From Cystobacter fuscus (GTDB taxonomy: Bacteria; Myxococcota; Myxococcia; Myxococcales; Myxococcaceae): a stretch of DNA of 64,000 bases. Each line of letters starts with the position of its first letter. Position 1 is the first letter of the stretch. Below, piece by piece: positions 54,875 to 63,422 of this stretch. The DNA lies in NCBI RefSeq assembly GCF_002305875.1, contig NZ_CP022098.1, positions 3,844,001 to 3,908,000 on the forward strand, given 5' to 3'. Below the pieces are notes generated by a model, which saw only the letters and a list, made by a program, of their open reading frames with translations, was not told the DNA's origin and searched no databases. The position numbers and the translations under genes are program-made.

Positions 54875-56638
54875 ATGCGACGATGGAGCGGGCTGCTGGG
54901 GATGAGCGTGGTGGGATTGCTGGCGTGTGGGCCCGGCTCCATCCCCGCGACGACGGATTCCGTGGGGAACATCCTGGGCTCCGAGCCCGTCGTCCCCACG
55001 CCTCCGGCGTCCTCCTCCGGGACGGGGAACACCCCTCCTGCTGAGAACGCGGGTGCTCCGGAGCCAGGGGCCTATCCGCCGGTGCAGAGCCGCGTCCCGG
55101 TGTTCGAGCTGCGCATCACCCCGGAGAACCTGGCGCGGCTGGATGCGGATCCGAAGGCGGATGTGGCGGTGCCGGCCGAGGTGGTGCTCGATGGGCGTGT
55201 GGCGCCGGCGCGGGTGGAGTACCGGGGCGCCAGTACGCGCGCGCTTCCCCAGAAGAGCTTCAAGATCAAACTGGACAAGGGCTACGAGCTGGATGAGCGG
55301 GATCAGTTCGAGCTGCTGGCGAGCTGGTACGACAGCGGCAAGCTGACCGAGAAGTTCGCGGTGGACCTCTACACGGCCCTGGGCCTGCCGGTGCCGAGCG
55401 CCCGCTATGTGCGCGTGAGCCTCAACGGCCAGCACAACGGGCTCTACCTGGACATGGAGCACGTGGGGAAGGAGTACCTGGAGCACCACGAGCTGGAGAA
55501 GAACTCCGCCATCTACCGCTGTGGTGGCCGCAACTGCGAGCTGACGCTCGAGGCGGGCTCGCACCAGGACGACTTCGAGAAGAAGACGCGGGAGTCCGAG
55601 GACAACTCCGACCTGGAAGCGTTCCTCGAGTGGATCAACCACAGCGACGACGCGCGGTTCGAGGAGAAGCTCGAGCAGTTCGTGGACGTGGAGGCGTACC
55701 TGGGCAACCTCGCCGCGGACATGCTCATCTCCAACATCGTCATCGAGGACTCACGCAGCTATTGGATCCACGAGCCGGGCAAGGATCGCTGGCAGTACAC
55801 GCCCTGGGATTTGAACAACGCGCAGATGCTCGCCTGGCGCACGTGGGCGCCCGAGGATCCGCCCATCACCAACCGCTGGCCGCAGGCCTTCAGTCTGTAT
55901 GATTCCCTCGTGCAGCGCGTGTACGAGCAGCGCGTGACGGAGCGTCCGGTCTACCGGCCGACCTGGAACGTGCTCAATACGCGCATCTGGGACAGGCCAG
56001 CCCTGCGGGCCCGGCTGCTGGCGAAGCTCGAGGCGGCGCTCGCGGGTCCCTTCTCCCAGGCCCGGGCGAGTGCTCACATCGACGCGCTCTGGGCGGTGGC
56101 GGGGCCGGAGATGGCGAGGGATCCCCATGCCTCGCCCGTGCACGTGGCCCGGGCGCGTGACTTCCTCCAGAGGTACGTGCGCGAGCGACGGGCCTTCCTG
56201 CTCGGGACGCTCGATGCGCTCAAGAACCACGGCACGGGCCCCCTGGTCATCCAGACGATCTCCGCCGGGAGCAAGGGCTATGTGGAGCTGTACAACCGGG
56301 GGACGTCCGCCGTGTCCCTGGCGGGGTATGAGCTGACGAACGACTTGCGAGCCACCGTGCGCGCCCGACTGCCTTCCGTCACGCTGAGCCCGGGCCAGCG
56401 CCTGCGCTTGACGGCGGATGGCAAGACGTCGGAGGGCGCCACCCATCTGCCTTTCGTCCTGAGCCGCCAGGGGGGCGAGGTGGGCCTCTTCAATGGCAAT
56501 CGTCTGTCCGCCAGCGGCAAGCCGCTCGTGTATGGCCCGGAGGATGTGGCCTATTACGGCCCACTGCCCTCGGGGATGAAGTATGGCCGGGTGACGCCCG
56601 GGAGCGAGGACTTCGAGCGCCAGCCAACCGGCTCTTGA
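54875..56638 (+). CDS. CotH-kinase-like lipoprotein with C-terminal lamin-tail-like domain
   Basis: 587 residues with GGAGG before the ATG. The lipobox is GLLAC (Cys about 18), followed by a Ser/Pro linker. The CotH domain is at about residues 70-440: VEYRGASTRALPQKSFKIKL, LNGQHNGLYLDMEHV, and YTPWDLNNAQM with the catalytic/metal Asp. A C-terminal LTD-like domain (GYVELYNRGTSAVSLAGYELTND) ends the protein. CotH proteins are atypical kinases that phosphorylate secreted proteins; here it is anchored at the envelope. Confidence 0.9.
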   Translation: MRRWSGLLGMSVVGLLACGPGSIPATTDSVGNILGSEPVVPTPPASSSGTGNTPPAENAGAPEPGAYPPVQSRVPVFELRITPENLARLDADPKADVAVPAEVVLDGRVAPARVEYRGASTRALPQKSFKIKLDKGYELDERDQFELLASWYDSGKLTEKFAVDLYTALGLPVPSARYVRVSLNGQHNGLYLDMEHVGKEYLEHHELEKNSAIYRCGGRNCELTLEAGSHQDDFEKKTRESEDNSDLEAFLEWINHSDDARFEEKLEQFVDVEAYLGNLAADMLISNIVIEDSRSYWIHEPGKDRWQYTPWDLNNAQMLAWRTWAPEDPPITNRWPQAFSLYDSLVQRVYEQRVTERPVYRPTWNVLNTRIWDRPALRARLLAKLEAALAGPFSQARASAHIDALWAVAGPEMARDPHASPVHVARARDFLQRYVRERRAFLLGTLDALKNHGTGPLVIQTISAGSKGYVELYNRGTSAVSLAGYELTNDLRATVRARLPSVTLSPGQRLRLTADGKTSEGATHLPFVLSRQGGEVGLFNGNRLSASGKPLVYGPEDVAYYGPLPSGMKYGRVTPGSEDFERQPTGS

Positions 56639-56662
56639 ACGAGGGGGGGCGTGGCGGGGGCG

Positions 56663-57907
56663 CTACGGCACGTCCTTGAGGCCCGGACGCGGCGCGCCCA
56701 CGAGGATGGCCATGTTGCCATCCGGGTGTTTGTTCTCGCTCATGAGCTGGTGCGCCTCGGGCAGGCTGCCGAAGGAGAACGTGCGGGACAGGCAGGGGGA
56801 GAGCCGTCCGTCCCGCAGCAGCTCGTTGAAGGCGGCCGCCTGGTCTCGGTTGGCGAAGTGGGAACCCTGCAAGCGCTTCTGCCTCATCCACAGGTAGCGC
56901 AGGTCCACCGTGGCGTTGTAGCCGGTGGTGCCGGCGCAGGTGACGACCATGCCTCCCGTCTGGCAGAGGAAGATGCTGGTGGGGGTGGTGCTCTCTCCGG
57001 GGTGCTCGAAGACGAGGGTGGGGTTGCGCTTCTCCCCGAGCGCGTCCCAGAAGGCCTTGCCGAAGGCCTTGGCGCCCTCCATCCACCGGTCATACGCCGC
57101 GGTGTCCGTCCAGTGCGGCAACATCCCCCAGTGATCGAAGTTCCGGCGGTTGATGGTGCCAACCGCGCCGAGCTGCTTGCAGAACCCGGCGCGCTCCTCG
57201 CTGGAGACCACGGCTACCGGCCGCGCGCCCGCGAGCACCGCGAGCTGGATGGCCATGCAACCCAGACCTCCCGCCCCTCCCCAGACGAGCACCGGCTCGC
57301 CCTTCTTCAGGGTATTGGGCGTCCAGCCGTGGAGCATCCGGTAGGCCGTGGCGCCCACGAGCGTCGGCGCCGCGGCCTCCTCCCACGTCAGGTGGGGCCA
57401 CTTGGGCAGGCATTGCAGCTCCTGCACCCGGGTGAATTGCGCGAAGGAGCCCCAGTTGGATTCGTAGCCCCAGATGTGGAACGAGGGGTGGAAGGCCGGA
57501 TCCATGCCCTCGGCGATCTCCGGGGCGTCCTCGTCCCAGCGGCCGCAGTGGACGACCACGTGGTCTCCCACCCGCACCCGGGTCACCTTCTCACCCACCG
57601 CGTAGACGATGCCGCTGGCATCCGAGCCGCCCACGTGGAAATCCGAGGGCTCCCCGTAGCGCGCGTGCAGCTTGCACGCATCCACGGGGGTGCCCTGGGC
57701 GGCCCAGACGTTGTTGTAATTGATGCCGGCGGCCATCACGAGGACGAGCACGTCCCTGGGCCCCAGCGGGGGGACCTCCAACTGCTCGAGCTGGAAGGCC
57801 GTGCGCGGCTCGCCGAGGCGTGAGGAGCGAATCACCTGGGCGAACATCCGGCGGGGCACGACCCCCAGGGGGGGCAACTCACCAATGGGAAAGCAGTCTG
57901 GGCGCAT
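56663..57907 (-). CDS. crotonyl-CoA carboxylase/reductase
   Basis: 414 residues of the medium-chain dehydrogenase family. [14 protein letters not shown] holds the CO2-binding Asn, [15 protein letters not shown] the aromatic-Glu pair, and [16 protein letters not shown] the His. NADPH binding uses [12 protein letters not shown]. These are the four CO2-pocket positions described for CCR. It makes ethylmalonyl-CoA or related extender units for the ethylmalonyl-CoA pathway or polyketides. It stands alone, with no mutase or epimerase nearby. An internal ATG at codon 21 is a possible alternative start. Confidence 0.93.
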   Translation of the reverse strand: MRPDCFPIGELPPLGVVPRRMFAQVIRSSRLGEPRTAFQLEQLEVPPLGPRDVLVLVMAAGINYNNVWAAQGTPVDACKLHARYGEPSDFHVGGSDASGIVYAVGEKVTRVRVGDHVVVHCGRWDEDAPEIAEGMDPAFHPSFHIWGYESNWGSFAQFTRVQELQCLPKWPHLTWEEAAAPTLVGATAYRMLHGWTPNTLKKGEPVLVWGGAGGLGCMAIQLAVLAGARPVAVVSSEERAGFCKQLGAVGTINRRNFDHWGMLPHWTDTAAYDRWMEGAKAFGKAFWDALGEKRNPTLVFEHPGESTTPTSIFLCQTGGMVVTCAGTTGYNATVDLRYLWMRQKRLQGSHFANRDQAAAFNELLRDGRLSPCLSRTFSFGSLPEAHQLMSENKHPDGNMAILVGAPRPGLKDVP

Positions 57908-58044
57908 GGAAGGCGGTGTGACGCGGTGTGCGGGAGTTCGACTCCGTGCGTCTTATAGGCGCTCCGCGTCCCGGGGAACAGGGTGTCATCCACCGTGTGG
58001 GCCGGGTGCCACCGGATTCCATCGCCTCTGGCGGCGAGGGGAGG

Positions 58045-59061
58045 TCACTCGCTCCAGTAGGTCTTGGTCAGCAGGCTGAACCCGTTCACGGTGTCGACGA
58101 AGATGGCGACGTTGTTGCCGCTCCACGGATCGTCCGCGTAGCTGAAGTAGCAGCCCTTGAACGAGCGCCCCGCGGTCAGCGCGTCGAGGTTGGCCAGGCC
58201 CGTGTCGATCACGCTCTGGGGAATCTCATGGTTCCGGTTGGCGAGGTTCAGCGTGTCCAGGAACTCGGCACGCACTTCGGCGGCGTCGGCCAGGTTCGGG
58301 CGGACGGTCGCGCCATACGGAACGCTGCTCGGCTCGAGCCCGAAGCACTCCAGGTGGCCAACACGGTAGGAGCCGCTCGTCGTCACGATCTGCCACCAGT
58401 CGAAGTGGCGGGCCATGCTCGCGCCGTAGAGGTCCCTGCCTGGCACCGCGTTCACCGTGTCGATGAGCGCCTCGAGGGGCCGGCTCAGCGTGGCCGCGTT
58501 CCGGAGGTTGCGCAGGCTCACTTCGCTGATCCCCGTGACCTTGGAGATGTCCTGGACCGACGTGAACGGGCGCAGGTTGAGCAGGTTCACGGCGCCATTC
58601 CACGCGTACGGCAGGACGTCATGCAGCTCGCTGTCGCTGATGCTGTTCACCAGCGACACGATCGCCGCGGCGTCATCGGTGGACACCGCGAGGCCGTCCA
58701 GGATGCCCACGCAGCTGGGGCCAATGAACTCCTCTTCCCGGGCACCGCCCTCGATCTGCGCGATGCGGGTCGGACCGACCAGCCGGACCGAGGCGACGTC
58801 CGCCAGGGACGTGAACGGTGACGACGTGCGCCGGGCGATGAGGTTGTTGGCGACGTCGCTCGGCAGGTACACGTCCAGCGTCTGGAAGGACGCCGTGTTC
58901 ACGAAGTCGATGATGCCCTGACACTCCGGAGCCACGTCCACGTCCGTGGTGGTGAGCGGCGCCCGCTGCTGCTCGATGGACTCGGTGGAGGGAGCGGGTT
59001 CGGTACCACCGCAACCGGCGAACAGGCTCACGGCGAGAAGGGCTTGGCCAAGACGACGCAT
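58045..59061 (-). CDS. lipoprotein with helix-hairpin-helix-like segments
   Basis: 338 residues from the ATG at 59061. The lipobox is LFAGC (Cys about 17). Several segments look like ComEA-type helix-hairpin-helix motifs: IDFVNTASFQTL, FTSLADVASVRLVGPTRIAQIE and FTSVQDISKVTGISEVSLRNL. Such motifs usually bind DNA backbone, so an envelope DNA-binding or uptake protein is possible. The final part (SFKGCYFSYADDPWSGNNVAIFVD) is unrelated. The promoter faces the GGTGAC-rich region. Confidence 0.72.
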   Translation of the reverse strand: MRRLGQALLAVSLFAGCGGTEPAPSTESIEQQRAPLTTTDVDVAPECQGIIDFVNTASFQTLDVYLPSDVANNLIARRTSSPFTSLADVASVRLVGPTRIAQIEGGAREEEFIGPSCVGILDGLAVSTDDAAAIVSLVNSISDSELHDVLPYAWNGAVNLLNLRPFTSVQDISKVTGISEVSLRNLRNAATLSRPLEALIDTVNAVPGRDLYGASMARHFDWWQIVTTSGSYRVGHLECFGLEPSSVPYGATVRPNLADAAEVRAEFLDTLNLANRNHEIPQSVIDTGLANLDALTAGRSFKGCYFSYADDPWSGNNVAIFVDTVNGFSLLTKTYWSE

Positions 59062-59063
59062 CA

Positions 59064-59236
59064 GGTGACTCCTTGATCGAGGAGAGAACAGGGGGATGCG
59101 CCCCAATACACCAACTCCAACCAGCGCTCAGGTGACTATCCTGTCACTTGACAGCCTTTTCCTCGCCCCATTTCGACCACCCCCGCGCCAGACCCTCGCG
59201 GGACTGGAGTCACCACCCCTGGTGACTGTTGTCACC
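59064..59236. promoter_or_regulatory. cluster of GGTGAC half sites in a divergent promoter region
   Basis: GGTGAC or GTCACC occurs at 59064, 59131, 59209, 59221 and 59231, with a shorter GTCAC at 59143. They form AGTCACC-N6-GGTGACT (59208-59227), GGTGAC-N4-GTCACC (59221-59236) and GTGAC-N6-GTCAC (59132-59147). TTGACA at 59148-59153 may be a -35 element. This suggests cooperative binding of a dimeric regulator. Confidence 0.6.
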
Positions 59237-59341
59237 AGCGAGCACCCGCGGGAGGCGCGTCCTTCTCGGGCCTCGAGAGGAACTCGGCGCGGATCAACCC
59301 ATTTTTCTCGAAGGGTGGATATTTCCGAGGTGCCTGGACGC

Positions 59342-59357
59342 TGGCATGGCGGCTGCA
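59342..59357 (+). promoter_or_regulatory. sigma-54 (-24/-12) promoter candidate for the Gln/Gly-rich protein gene
   Basis: TGGCATG-GCGG-CTGCA fits the consensus at all but two positions, with GG at 59343-59344 and GC at 59355-59356 (12 apart). The ATG lies at 59434. Confidence 0.6.
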
Positions 59358-59433
59358 ATACTCTTCCCCATCGCAGGACCGATACCTCCCCGCGCCGCAT
59401 CTCCCCCCTTCCCTCTGCTTTCCGGAGCCTCCC

Positions 59434-60312
59434 ATGTCCATCTCCGTCAAGAACAACGCCAACAACCTGTTGCTCCAGCTCCTGCAGACCTCCACGCAGG
59501 GCTCCCAGGGACAGGGCAAGCTCAGCCTCGAGAACGCCGGCAAGATGCTGCAGATGCTCGGGCAGATGATGACGGCCCTGCAGACCCTCCAGGACAGCAT
59601 TCAAGGCAAGAGCGACTCCTTCGGGGGCGGCAACAAGCCGGGCGGCACGAATGGCTCGGGTGGCGCGGAAGGCACCAATCCGCTGCTCCAGCAGTTCCAG
59701 CAGCTGCTGCAGACGCTGGAAGCCCTCCAGAACCCGCAGGCGGGCGGTCCCCAGCAGGGCCCCGGTGGCGCGCCGGGCTCCCAGCAGGGTGGGGTGGCGT
59801 TGCCCTTCGCCGCTCAGGCCCAGGTGCTCAACAACGCGAAGCAGGAGCAGGCCGCCCTGCTGAGCAAGATCTCCGAGGGCGTGAAGTCCGGGAAGATCAC
59901 CCCGCAGGAGCTCGGCCCGCTGATGCAGGGCGTGAAGAAGCTGGCCGAGGCGACCCGGGCCGCGTCGGCGGACGGCAACGTCACGGCCGAGGAGGCGGCG
60001 AACCTCCAGAAGCTGAGCATGGAGAACATCACGAACACCAAGTCGGCGTTCGAGAACGGTGACAAGGCCTCCTTCGCCTCCATCAACCCGGCGTCCCAGC
60101 ACCAGGCCCAGCAGCTCAGCGACATCGCCAAGGGCCTCGAGGATGGCTCCATCAGCAACCTCGAGCTGACCGACCTGGCGGAGGAGCAGGGCGCGCTCGC
60201 GGAGGCCCAGGGCAACATCTCCTCGACCGAGGACGCCTCCAAGCTGCTCCAGGCGCAGCAGCTGACCGACCTCACCATCCAGCTGGCCCGCCTGACCAAC
60301 ACCAAGGCCTGA
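59434..60312 (+). CDS. Gln/Gly-rich helical protein of unknown function
   Basis: 292 residues, no signal peptide and no membrane helix. The first 60 residues are Gln/Leu-rich helices (LLLQLLQTSTQGSQGQGK). A Gly/Asn/Pro-rich low-complexity linker covers about residues 60-125 (GGGNKPGGTNGSGGAEG, QGPGGAPGSQQGG). The rest is helical. Composition recalls secreted harpin-like proteins, but no secretion signal or family is evident. The sigma-54-like promoter and GGTGAC sites upstream suggest tight regulation. Confidence 0.72.
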   Translation: MSISVKNNANNLLLQLLQTSTQGSQGQGKLSLENAGKMLQMLGQMMTALQTLQDSIQGKSDSFGGGNKPGGTNGSGGAEGTNPLLQQFQQLLQTLEALQNPQAGGPQQGPGGAPGSQQGGVALPFAAQAQVLNNAKQEQAALLSKISEGVKSGKITPQELGPLMQGVKKLAEATRAASADGNVTAEEAANLQKLSMENITNTKSAFENGDKASFASINPASQHQAQQLSDIAKGLEDGSISNLELTDLAEEQGALAEAQGNISSTEDASKLLQAQQLTDLTIQLARLTNTKA

Positions 60313-60398
60313 GCCGGTCCCTGCATCGCCCCTCCACCCCTCATCGGCCCGGTGCCGGTGGGGGGTGACTCATTTCCGGGGGTCCTCGACGAAGGCCC

Positions 60399-60809
60399 TC
60401 AGCCCCCGAGGGCGTCCTCGACGCGAGGAATGTGCTCGCGCACGAGCCGCCAGCCCTCATCGAGTGAGCTGGTGCGCGCGGTGATCAACATGATCGCGGC
60501 CCGCCCCTTGGAGAGCACGCTCGCGAAGTGCAGGTTGTTGCGGGAGATGATCTGCACTTCCTCGAAGTAGTGCTCGCCGTTCTCCGGGATGCCACGCTGG
60601 ATGCGCACCAGTTGCTCGACCTGGGTGACGGTCGGACCCCTGAACATCTGCGCGAGTCCGATGACCACGGACGAGTGCAGGGTGCTTTTTCCGGTGACCT
60701 TGTTGTGGACCCCGATGAGCTCGGTGGTCCGGAGGTCGACGACGGCACAGGCGAGCCCGCCCTCCAACCCCTCGACGATCTCACGACAGATGGTTCTCAC
60801 GGCTTCCAT
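60399..60809 (-). CDS. roadblock/LC7-like small protein
   Basis: 136 residues. The fold pattern ICREIVEGLEGGLACAVVDLRTTELIGVHN followed by HSSVVIGLAQMF and IISRNNLHFASVLSKGRAAIMLIT resembles roadblock/LC7 proteins, the class of MglB that regulates small Ras-like GTPases. It starts 12 bases after the second oxygenase gene and is the last gene of the leftward ScoE-ScoD-like operon. A link between a GTPase regulator-like protein and a biosynthetic operon is unexpected. Confidence 0.75.
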   Translation of the reverse strand: MEAVRTICREIVEGLEGGLACAVVDLRTTELIGVHNKVTGKSTLHSSVVIGLAQMFRGPTVTQVEQLVRIQRGIPENGEHYFEEVQIISRNNLHFASVLSKGRAAIMLITARTSSLDEGWRLVREHIPRVEDALGG

Positions 60810-60821
60810 GTGCGGTCCTGA

Positions 60822-61802
60822 CTACGCCTTCGCGGAGGCGTGACGGGGTGAGCGGAACGCCGCGAGGATCTTCCGCCGGCCAGCGAAGGGCTTCCGGCCA
60901 TGCGACGCGAGCATGTTGTCGAAGTAGAGGATGTCACTCTTCTTCCACTCGATGGAGATCTCCTCTTCCTCGTACAGCGCGAGGATGTCCGCGACGACCG
61001 AGTCCTCGATGGGGGTGCCATCACCGTAGAGGGAGTTCTGCCAGGCCTCGCCCTGGGCGGCGCTCGACATCGGGCCGCCGAAAGAGCCGAGGAGCTTCGA
61101 CCAGTAGGTGTAGTGCCACAGGGCCAGGGTGTTGAAGAAGATGGGCGTGCCCGTCGTGGGGTGCTCGCGCACGGCCGGGGCCCTCTGGGTGAGCGTCAGC
61201 CGCTCTCCATTCCACTCAGCCTGGACGCCGTTGCCCCGGCAGAACTCGGTGATCCACTGCTTGTCCGTGGTCCCGAACGTCTCCTGGATGGAGCGGTAGG
61301 GCGTATCCTGCGTGTAATTGCGCACATACTTGAGCCCGAGTGAGAGGAACTTGTCGAGCACCGTCCGGGGCAGACGCCGGTAGAGCTGGTGCGCGTCGCA
61401 CAGGGTGGTCGCCCCCCCTTCCTCTGGCGGCTCCTCGCAGAAGAACAGGATCTGCATCGGCCAGTAGGCGTTGTAGGCCATCTCATGGTGCTGGGCGAGG
61501 CTGTGCTTGGGCGGCAGCTCCGTCGAGTTGTAGACCTCGGGCGCGACGAGCGTTCGCGGCCCGATGCCTCCCCGGTAGTCGATGGACTCGGGCTCGAGCG
61601 CCTTCGCGGTAGCCGAGAAGCCGTTGCGGTCGCAGTCGAAGCCCCGCAGGATGACGCCACGGTGGCGGAGGATGGCGGCTTTCAGGAACGCCTTGTTCTC
61701 CTCGGCCCATTGCGCCGCCGACATGCCCTCCCGCCTGGCCTCGATGCGCAGCAGGAAGTCGGTTTCGGGGTAGAGAATGTCTGTCTTGATGATGTCATTC
61801 AT
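60822..61802 (-). CDS. TauD/SyrP-like Fe(II)/2-oxoglutarate oxygenase
   Basis: 326 residues from the ATG at 61802. Iron ligands are likely His105 and Glu107 (AQHHEMAYN) and His301 (MLASHGRKPF), with Arg309 or Arg310 for 2-oxoglutarate. VILRGFD and the GGATTLCDAHQLYRRL segment fit the TauD/TfdA group that includes SyrP-like amino-acid beta-hydroxylases of NRPS clusters. It is third in the leftward operon, 33 bases after the ScoD-like gene. It may tailor the substrate or product of the ScoE-like enzyme. Confidence 0.88.
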   Translation of the reverse strand: MNDIIKTDILYPETDFLLRIEARREGMSAAQWAEENKAFLKAAILRHRGVILRGFDCDRNGFSATAKALEPESIDYRGGIGPRTLVAPEVYNSTELPPKHSLAQHHEMAYNAYWPMQILFFCEEPPEEGGATTLCDAHQLYRRLPRTVLDKFLSLGLKYVRNYTQDTPYRSIQETFGTTDKQWITEFCRGNGVQAEWNGERLTLTQRAPAVREHPTTGTPIFFNTLALWHYTYWSKLLGSFGGPMSSAAQGEAWQNSLYGDGTPIEDSVVADILALYEEEEISIEWKKSDILYFDNMLASHGRKPFAGRRKILAAFRSPRHASAKA

Positions 61803-61835
61803 GATGTATGGCTCCAATGATGTCTTTGATGGGAC

Positions 61836-62381
61836 TCAGGTGACGGCGAACAGCACCTTGCCCTCGGCCTGACCGTTGGCACCGTCCGAGAACCGGAAGG
61901 ACATGGACAGCATCAGCAGGTCCGCGCGCTTGCGCGTGACCTCGGTCCACTCGATGGTGCCCTGGAAGCCGCGAGGATCGATGGCCCTGCGGAAGGACGT
62001 CTGCAGGGAGAGGATCCACATGTTCGGCAACTGCTTCTCGCGGAAGGCCCGCAGGTCGAACGGACCGACGGTGGCGGCGAACGGATGCGTCTTCGCCTCC
62101 ACCAGGGACCACGCGAACATCAGATAGCCCAACTGGTTGACGCAGATGTTGGCCTCGACCGCGTTGAAGTGCCCGGTCGAGTCGATGTAGCAGGACGACG
62201 GAATCACGAAATCCCCTCGCAGCGCCAACGTCGTGTCGGACGCCGCGGGGACCACGTTGGCGTGCTTCATGTACCGGCACGGGGGCAGATAGGGCGCGAG
62301 CACGAGCTCCAGCAGCTCCCGCGGGACCGGCCGCGCGGGGGGAACCAGGAGGGGCGTGGACTCGATCAGCGATGCATCCAT
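61836..62381 (-). CDS. ScoD/FcoT-like hot-dog-fold thioesterase-family protein
   Basis: 181 residues. The central STGHFNAVEANICVNQLGYLMF (STGHFNAVE at 68-76) and the N-terminal LLELVLAPYLPPCRYMK match FcoT (Rv0098) and ScoD as I remember them. In isonitrile lipopeptide pathways, ScoD-type proteins add glycine to an alpha,beta-unsaturated acyl-ACP. The start lies 6 bases after the ScoE-like stop, so the two are surely co-transcribed. Assignment rests on remembered family sequences. Confidence 0.8.
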   Translation of the reverse strand: MDASLIESTPLLVPPARPVPRELLELVLAPYLPPCRYMKHANVVPAASDTTLALRGDFVIPSSCYIDSTGHFNAVEANICVNQLGYLMFAWSLVEAKTHPFAATVGPFDLRAFREKQLPNMWILSLQTSFRRAIDPRGFQGTIEWTEVTRKRADLLMLSMSFRFSDGANGQAEGKVLFAVT

Positions 62382-62387
62382 GGGGAA

Positions 62388-63254
62388 TCAATCCTTGGGG
62401 GAGTAGAAGGGGTGACCGTCGTAGAGACCAATCCGGTAGATCATCTGCGCTTCGTGCCGCGGGCTCGCGCCAGAGCGGTGGAGCAGGGTGCGATTGTCCC
62501 AGACGAGGATGTCGCCCTCTTCCCACTCATGCGTGATGACGTGCTCGGGCCTGGCGATGAAGGCGAAGACGTCCGCGAGCAGCGCCGAACTCTCGTCCGC
62601 CGCATAGCCATCGATGCGCTGGGTGAACCCCTCGTTGACGTAGAGCGACCGCTCCTGGGTGAGGGGATGCTGGATGATGCTGGGATGGCGAACGGGCGGT
62701 GCGAGTCTGGCTTCGGCCTCGATGAGCTCATGGAGGGGCTTGCCGATGTCCTCCTCCCGGACCTTGTAGCGCCCGTTGCCGCCGTGCCAGGCGTCACGGC
62801 CCTCGAGCCGCTGCCGAAGCCCCATGGGCAGCCGCTCCAGGACGGAGGGCATGTCGATGAACAGCGTCTCCCGGCGGCCCTCGGGAAGGATTCGCGGGTA
62901 GAGCATCGTCAATGACAGGGGCTGCTGCTGAAAGGAGCAGTCCGTGTGCCAGTAGTAGCCCGTCCTGGACACCCCCATCTTCCTGCTATTGATCGAGACA
63001 TTGGAGGAGATGAAGATCTCCGGGTGCTCGGGGTGGTGATAGTTGTCTTGCAGGTAGACCTGGGGAGTTCCGAGCTTCCGGGCGAAGTCGATGTACTCGG
63101 TGGTGGAGAGCTTCTGACCACGAAAGAGGATGAAGCGCCGCCGGTAGAGCACGTTCTCGCGGAGCTCGCGCGCCTCCTCGTTACCGAACCTTCGAACGTC
63201 CACCTTGTCAACCAGCGCGCCCACGCCGTTGATGAACCCTTCTTGTATCTTCAT
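62388..63254 (-). CDS. ScoE-like isonitrile-forming non-heme Fe(II)/2OG oxygenase homologue
   Basis: 288 residues from the ATG at 63254. It follows ScoE closely in NGVGALVDKVD, FRGQKLS, the HPEIFISSNV loop, IPEG-type RRETLFIDM, VNEGFTQRIDG and EGDILVWDNRTLLHR. Iron ligands are His103, Asp105 (YWHTDCSF) and His259; Arg274 should bind 2-oxoglutarate. Tyr67, Tyr72, Lys164 and Arg166 align with ScoE substrate residues, but the position of ScoE Tyr97 is Leu68 and the His299 position is not His. It may therefore use a related but different N-carboxymethyl amino acid or acyl substrate. Confidence 0.83.
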   Translation of the reverse strand: MKIQEGFINGVGALVDKVDVRRFGNEEARELRENVLYRRRFILFRGQKLSTTEYIDFARKLGTPQVYLQDNYHHPEHPEIFISSNVSINSRKMGVSRTGYYWHTDCSFQQQPLSLTMLYPRILPEGRRETLFIDMPSVLERLPMGLRQRLEGRDAWHGGNGRYKVREEDIGKPLHELIEAEARLAPPVRHPSIIQHPLTQERSLYVNEGFTQRIDGYAADESSALLADVFAFIARPEHVITHEWEEGDILVWDNRTLLHRSGASPRHEAQMIYRIGLYDGHPFYSPKD

Positions 63255-63367
63255 TGTCACTGCACCTCTTGCTTGATTCGGGCGGGGGTGAGCCATCCGC
63301 TGGCCCGCCAGTCCCGCCGGTACGACCGTCCCCGCACTCGGGGCGTCAGTACGGGAGGTAGATTGTC

Positions 63368-63381
63368 TTATTCTAGATTAA
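63368..63381. promoter_or_regulatory. candidate LysR-type operator
   Basis: TTATTCTAGATTAA is a near-perfect palindrome (6 of 7 pairs) with the T-N11-A pattern of LysR operators, in the AT-rich 168-base gap between the ScoE-like gene and the divergent LysR gene. Confidence 0.5.
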
Positions 63382-63422
63382 TTGGAAATAGCCGTTTATG
63401 AATTCACAGTATACATTGATGC

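Noticed and set aside
56663-57907. Tyr instead of Phe in the CO2 pocket of crotonyl-CoA carboxylase/reductase as a novelty
   Set aside because: Tyr at this position occurs in known Ccr sequences as I remember them, so it is not unusual.
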